NCBI GenBank assembly: GCA_937930275.1
Contig: CALGLM010000401.1
Coordinates: 1-20,102 of the forward strand
DNA: 20,102 nucleotides
Source: an uncultured Ignavibacteria bacterium
Lineage (GTDB): Bacteria > Bacteroidota > Ignavibacteria > Ignavibacteriales > Melioribacteraceae
Direction of reading: 5' to 3'
Numbering within the stretch: the first letter of the stretch is position 1; the number at the start of each line of letters is the position of its first letter. The notes below the pieces were generated by a model that worked only from the letters and a program-made list of their open reading frames with translations, was not told the DNA's origin and did no database searches. Below, piece after piece: positions 15,505 to 20,102 of the stretch. The position numbers and the translations under genes are program-made.

Positions 15505-18204
15505 ATGTTGAAAAACTTTTTTCCAACATTAAAAGCTTTAATTATTTTTTTATTTATTTCTAACTTAACATTATTAGCCGGTACAACGGGTAAAATAGTA
15601 GGTAAAATTACCGATGAAAACGGCGACCCCGTAATAGGTGCCAACGTAGTAGTGGAAGGGACTTATTTAGGTGCCGCAGCAGATGAAAGCGGATACTATT
15701 ACATAAATAGTGTACCTCCGGGTACTCATAGTTTAATAGTAAGTGCTGTCGGTTATCATAAACTGACGGTAGAAAAAGTAATGGTAAAAATTGACCTTAC
15801 AACAAAAGTAGATATAAAATTAACCTCAACTGCATTTCAGTTAGGTTCTGATATTGTAGTTCAGGCAGCACGTCCTTTGGTACAAAAAGATTTAACAAGC
15901 ACTTCTGCAACGGTTAGTAGCGGCGAAATTAAGCTTATGCCGGTAGAAAGTGTAAATCAATTAATCAACCTACAAGCAGGCGTTGTTGGCGGGCACTTTA
16001 GAGGCGGGCGTTCAAACGAAGTTGCATATTTAATTGATGGTGTGTCGGTTTCCGATGCATATAATAGTGGTTTTTCTTTGGAAGTTGAAAATTCTTCCAT
16101 AAGACAAATGGAAGTTATTACCGGTACATTTAATGCAGAGTACGGACAGGCAATGAGCGGTGTTGTTAACATTGTTACGCAAGACGGTTCAAACAAACTT
16201 GAAGGTTCAGTATCCGGTTATGTTGGTAATTATTTAACAAATCATTCCGATATTTTTCAAAATTTAGACAAAATTGATAGAGTTCCTATTCGAGATATAA
16301 CTTTTAATCTTAGTGGTCCTATTCCTATTGTAAGTAATTTAACTTTTTTCTTTACCGGTAGATATTTTGAAAACGAAGGACATCTATACGGTAAACGAGT
16401 TTATAATACAACAGATGACGTTCCCGTTTTTCCGAATCCTTTAGATCAAACTGTTTGGATTCCTCAAAATACCGGTGATAATAAATATGTATCTATGAAC
16501 CCGTTTAAGAAATATTCATTTAATACGAAAGTAACTTATTCATTACCGTCATTTAAAATAAGTTATTCGTTGTTTTGGGATCAAACTAAAGCCCGATATT
16601 ACGACCATGCTTATAAATGGACACCGGACGGTATAATGAATCATTATAAATCTAATATAGTTAATAGTTTTCAGGTTACACATTTTATTTCACAAAGTAC
16701 ATACCACAGTTTAAAAGTGTCATCAAATTTCTTTAATTATTGGGGAAATTTATATTCAGATCCTTTTGATACAAGATATGTCGATCCTTCACGTGGTACT
16801 GCTCTTTCTAATTATACTTTCCGTTCGGGAGGAAACCAAGGAAATAGATATGATAGAAAAACTTTAACTTATATTTTACAATATTCGTTAACTTCACAAG
16901 TTACAAAAGAACATAAAGTTGGTATAGGTGCCGAAGTTCAATTACATGACATTTATAACCATAGTATGGACTTAATAAACTTTACTGACGGCGTTTTAGA
17001 TACTAACGGTGTTGAAATATTTACTCCGGGTTATCCAAATTTAGGTACTATTACAGATGCCGGAAGTAATCAAGCATATAGGAAAAAACCATACGAATTT
17101 TCGGCATATATTCAGGATAAAATGGAATATGACATTATGATAATTAATGCCGGTGTTCGTGTAGATTATTTTAACCCGAATGCTTCTTTGCCATACGATT
17201 TACGTAATCCAAGTAATAACCCAAACTTTCCGGGTGCCGGAATGTTTAAAACAGCTGATGATAAAATTCAGATTAGTCCGCGTTTAGGTGCTTCTTTCCC
17301 GATAACCGAAAACGGAATAATTCGTTTTTCATACGGTCATTTCTTCCAGCGTCCGGATTTATCGAACTTATATGTAAATCCTGATTTTATTGTAAGACCG
17401 GGTATATCCTTAAACTCAATTACGGGAAATCCTGATATTAAACCGATGAAGACTGTTCAGTACGAATTAGGTTTACAACAGGTATTATTTACAGATTACG
17501 CCGTTAACTTAGTTGTTTATTATCGTGACATAAGAAATTTATTGGGTATGGAAATTATTAATACCTATGACGGTATAGCTTATGCACGTTACGTAAATAG
17601 AGACTATGGAAATGTGAAAGGATTTATTATTACTTTTGATAAGAGATTTACGGATTATTTTAGTGCGAAAATAGATTATACATATCAAATTGCCGAAGGA
17701 AATGCTTCTGACCCGATGACAGTGTTTAACAATAATCAAACAGATCCTCCTATTGAAACAACTAAAAAGGTATTACCTTTAAATTGGGATCAAAGAAATA
17801 CATTAAACCTTTCGGTTAATGTGGGAGAACCTGGTGATTGGAGTATCGGTCTAATTTTCAAATATGGTTCGGGTTTTCCGTACACCGAAGATTCAAAAGT
17901 TTCTCAAGGTGTAAGATTTGAAAACGGCGGTATTAAACCTTATACAGTTGACTTAGATTTGCGTGCCGAAAAGAACTTTAAGATAGGTAATTACTATGTT
18001 AATACTTACTTATTAGTATATAATGTATTAGATATTAAAAACGAAACCGGAGTTTATGCAACAACCGGTAGAGCAACAAACGATTTGAACACCAAAACAG
18101 CTGGTGATATAATCGGGCTTAATACGTTACAAGAATATATTAATAATCCGAGTATGTATAATTCCCCACGCGAAATCCGATTGGGTTTTGGTATCGGGTT
18201 TTAA
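15505..18204 (+). CDS. TonB-dependent outer-membrane receptor with carboxypeptidase-like N-terminal domain
   Basis: The 899-aa protein has a signal peptide (about 1-26) and then a carboxypeptidase regulatory-like domain (about 29-112: GKIVGKITDENGDPVIGANVV ... YYINSVPPG ... VSAVGYHKL). A TonB-box-like stretch SDIVVQAARP (115-124) follows, then the plug (about 125-228) with LMPVESVNQLINLQAG, FRGGRSNEVAYLIDGV and FNAEYGQAMSGVVNIVTQDG. The remainder is a beta-barrel ending in aromatic Phe (RLGFGIGF). It would carry ligands too large for porins across the outer membrane using TonB/ExbBD energy; the context suggests oligosaccharides. It is somewhat shorter than typical SusC proteins, and no SusD partner is adjacent; the next gene encodes a different secreted protein. 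The start is supported by GGAGG (15494-15498), 6 nt upstream. A terminator upstream implies its own promoter, in 15462-15493. Confidence 0.92.
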   Translation: MLKNFFPTLKALIIFLFISNLTLLAGTTGKIVGKITDENGDPVIGANVVVEGTYLGAAADESGYYYINSVPPGTHSLIVSAVGYHKLTVEKVMVKIDLTTKVDIKLTSTAFQLGSDIVVQAARPLVQKDLTSTSATVSSGEIKLMPVESVNQLINLQAGVVGGHFRGGRSNEVAYLIDGVSVSDAYNSGFSLEVENSSIRQMEVITGTFNAEYGQAMSGVVNIVTQDGSNKLEGSVSGYVGNYLTNHSDIFQNLDKIDRVPIRDITFNLSGPIPIVSNLTFFFTGRYFENEGHLYGKRVYNTTDDVPVFPNPLDQTVWIPQNTGDNKYVSMNPFKKYSFNTKVTYSLPSFKISYSLFWDQTKARYYDHAYKWTPDGIMNHYKSNIVNSFQVTHFISQSTYHSLKVSSNFFNYWGNLYSDPFDTRYVDPSRGTALSNYTFRSGGNQGNRYDRKTLTYILQYSLTSQVTKEHKVGIGAEVQLHDIYNHSMDLINFTDGVLDTNGVEIFTPGYPNLGTITDAGSNQAYRKKPYEFSAYIQDKMEYDIMIINAGVRVDYFNPNASLPYDLRNPSNNPNFPGAGMFKTADDKIQISPRLGASFPITENGIIRFSYGHFFQRPDLSNLYVNPDFIVRPGISLNSITGNPDIKPMKTVQYELGLQQVLFTDYAVNLVVYYRDIRNLLGMEIINTYDGIAYARYVNRDYGNVKGFIITFDKRFTDYFSAKIDYTYQIAEGNASDPMTVFNNNQTDPPIETTKKVLPLNWDQRNTLNLSVNVGEPGDWSIGLIFKYGSGFPYTEDSKVSQGVRFENGGIKPYTVDLDLRAEKNFKIGNYYVNTYLLVYNVLDIKNETGVYATTGRATNDLNTKTAGDIIGLNTLQEYINNPSMYNSPREIRLGFGIGF

Positions 18205-18224
18205 TAAGCTAAACGGAGAAAATT

Positions 18225-20084
18225 ATGATTAAAAGATTTTATTTGTTATTAACTTTTATATTGGTTAGTATTTCACTTATTGCTCAGCCTACTTCTCAAA
18301 CGCTAAAATATAGAGGCGATGCAAGAGGCGATTATAACTTTAGAAAAAAAGGAATTATGGACGGTAATCAAGTCCGTACACTTTTTTATAACAACGGTGA
18401 AGTCGGTCAATGGCCTCTTCAACCATCAGGGGAGTGGCCTAAAGGTACAGGTCAATCGTACCTTGACGGTGTTTGCATGCTTGTTGCAACCGAACTAACA
18501 TCTCCAGGTACTGGTCAATTAATTCATCCTCTTCAAACCTCATATAGAGAATGGATGGATAAAGATCCTAATACCGGAAAAATTTGGGGTGTTGAACCGG
18601 TACCGGGTTACGTAAATGCGTCTTCCGAAAAACCGTCTATTAATACTAATCCAACTACATGGCCTTCGTTTTGGCCAAAAGTATTGCCGCTTATCGATGA
18701 ATCATGGGATGGTTATTGGTATGGTTATTTTGGACGCGGTGTACAAAACAGTGATTTTGAAACATTTTTTGTTATGGATGACTCGCAAGACGGAGAATTT
18801 ACACGACAACCGTTTAACTTTTACCCGATTGCTTCGATGCCGGAATTTGGCGGTTTAGGACTTAGGATTGAAGTTAGAGGTTTTCAATGGTCACACGTAT
18901 TAGCCGAAGATATTATCTTTTGGCATTATGATATTATCAATATTTCAGACTTTGGGTATCCGACCACTTATTTTGGTTTTTATACCGATTGTGGTGTAGG
19001 CGGTTCAAACGATTCTGAAGATGACTGCGCTTCATTTGATAAAAAATTAGACTTGGCATATTGTTACGATAACGATGGTTTAGGTGCTCCTATTAGGTGG
19101 AAAACCGGTTACTATGGTTATGCTTACCTTGAAAGTCCGGGTAATGCATCTAATGGTATGGATGATGATGAAGACGGATTAATTGACGAACGTCGTGATG
19201 ACGGTATTGATAACGATGCTGACTGGAAATCTTACATTGACGTTAATGCTAACGGAAAGTGGGATGCCGACCTAAACGAACCGTTAAATGACGACTTAGG
19301 AAGAGACGGTGTTGGTCCTTGGGATCCTCAGTATAAAGGTCCTGATGAAGGTGAAGGGGACGGTGTACCAACAGCCGGTGAACCAAACTTTGATGCAACT
19401 GATAAAGATGAATCGGATCAAATAGGTTTGACCGCAGTTTCTTTGTATCGATTAGGACAAGGCGGTACAGGCGGCGGATGGCCTAAAGATGACGAAAGTA
19501 TGTGGTTAAAAATGGCTTATAATAATTTTGATACTACAATACAAAGAACTAATATCAGCATGGTGTTTTCTTCGGGAGCTTTTCCGTTAAATGCAAACTT
19601 AAGAGAAAGATTTTCGATGGCATTAGTTTTTGGTAGCGATTTAGAAGATTTAGTATTTAATAAAGAAACAGTTCAACAAATCTATAATGCTAATTATAAC
19701 TTTTCTAAACCTCCGTTAAAACCGACATTAACAGCAGTTCCAGGTGATAAAAAAGTATTTTTATATTGGGATGCTATTTCTGAAGAATCTCGTGATCCTT
19801 TCTTAGGTTTTGAAGACAACAATCCTTTGTTAGGTTATAAGAGAGATTTTGAAGGCTATATGATATTGCGCAGTGAAGAAGCGGAATTTAATGACATAAA
19901 AATTATTACAGATTCTAAAGGCGAGCCAAAATATTGGAAACCGATTGCACAATTCGACTTAAAAGACGGAATAAAAGGTCCGGATCCGGTAGGAATTAAC
20001 GGTGCTCATTTTTGGCGTGGTGATGATACAGGTTTACAACATTCGTATATTGATACTGATGTTAAAAACGGTATGAGATATTAT
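18225..20084 (+). CDS. Large secreted Asp-rich surface protein with FN3-like segment, 3' end missing
   Basis: The frame starts at ATG 18225 (GGAGA at 18215-18219, 20 bp after the receptor stop) and is open for 620 codons to the last genuine base. It has a signal peptide (about 1-20, ending SLIA). Residues about 150-300 are rich in aromatics (WDGYWYGYFGRG, VRGFQWSHVLAEDIIFWHYDI). Residues about 312-397 are strongly acidic, with repeated D-x-D-x-D-G motifs such as MDDDEDGLIDERRDDGIDNDAD and DVNANGKWDADLNEP, resembling calcium-binding thrombospondin type 3 or dockerin loops. An FN3-like segment starts at about 496 (PPLKPTLTAVPGDKKVFLYWD). A T9SS sorting domain would be expected at the missing C-terminus. 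The family is not recognised. Tight coupling to the receptor gene suggests a surface partner in glycan capture. The frame continues into adapter sequence, so the apparent last residues RSEEHT are artefact. Confidence 0.82.
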
Positions 20085-20102
20085 AGATCGGAAGAGCACA
20101 CG
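20085..20102. other. Illumina adapter remnant at contig end
   Basis: AGATCGGAAGAGCACACG equals the first 18 bases of the standard TruSeq adapter, and it sits exactly at the end of the sequence. In the open frame it reads RSEEHT, where the FN3-like context (GMRYY) would lead one to expect an aromatic/Ala-Val continuation. It should be treated as non-biological. Confidence 0.95.

Noticed and set aside
18616..18858. Plus-strand 80-codon frame inside the last gene
   Set aside because: It lies out of frame within the open secreted-protein gene, which has a signal peptide, a ribosome site and continuous coding.

Overview
The window is an AT-rich stretch of about 20.1 kb that looks like a metagenomic contig from the Ignavibacteria/Chlorobi side of the Bacteroidetes group. 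The lineage call rests on the C-terminal type IX secretion (T9SS) sorting domain of the protein at 12787-15423 (LSQNYPNPFNPVTTIKY followed by a GMYIYKL...MMLLK ending), on a TonB-dependent receptor with an N-terminal carboxypeptidase-like regulatory domain, and on low GC. The exact genus is an inference. Both ends cut genes. The last 18 bases (20085-20102) match an Illumina adapter exactly, so genuine sequence probably stops at 20084.

Left half (1-6014, minus strand): a tightly packed operon for beta-glucan breakdown and glucose use. In transcription order it encodes a FucP/GluP-type MFS sugar transporter, a ROK-family glucokinase, a secreted GH3 beta-glucosidase, a lipoprotein with a clan GH-A glycosidase barrel, and a secreted GH5 cellulase-like enzyme truncated by the window edge. 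Gaps are 11-12 bp except for 56 bp between GH3 and the lipoprotein, which holds a perfect hairpin. The logic is extracellular or surface cleavage by GH5 and the lipoprotein, trimming to glucose by GH3, import by the MFS protein and phosphorylation by the ROK kinase.

Middle (6276-10530, plus strand): a divergently transcribed three-gene signalling operon. It encodes a membrane-anchored family 1 sugar-binding protein with no ABC permease or ATPase nearby, a two-TM histidine kinase and an NtrC-type sigma54-dependent response regulator. The likely job is to sense an oligosaccharide in the periplasm and switch on the surrounding sugar genes. This sensory module is the most novel item in the window.

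A 560-bp gene-free region (10531-11090) follows. It holds a terminator-like inverted repeat, four copies of TTGGTAA and an ATGTA-N5-TACAT operator-like site.

Right half (11112-end, plus strand): an SGLT-type sodium/sugar symporter, a T9SS-exported protein with two tandem carbohydrate-binding-like modules plus FN3 and CBM9-like domains, a strong terminator, a TonB-dependent receptor, and a large secreted Asp-rich surface protein cut by the contig end. Together these look like the outer-surface binding, uptake and inner-membrane import layer for the same class of sugars. No classical SusD is visible.
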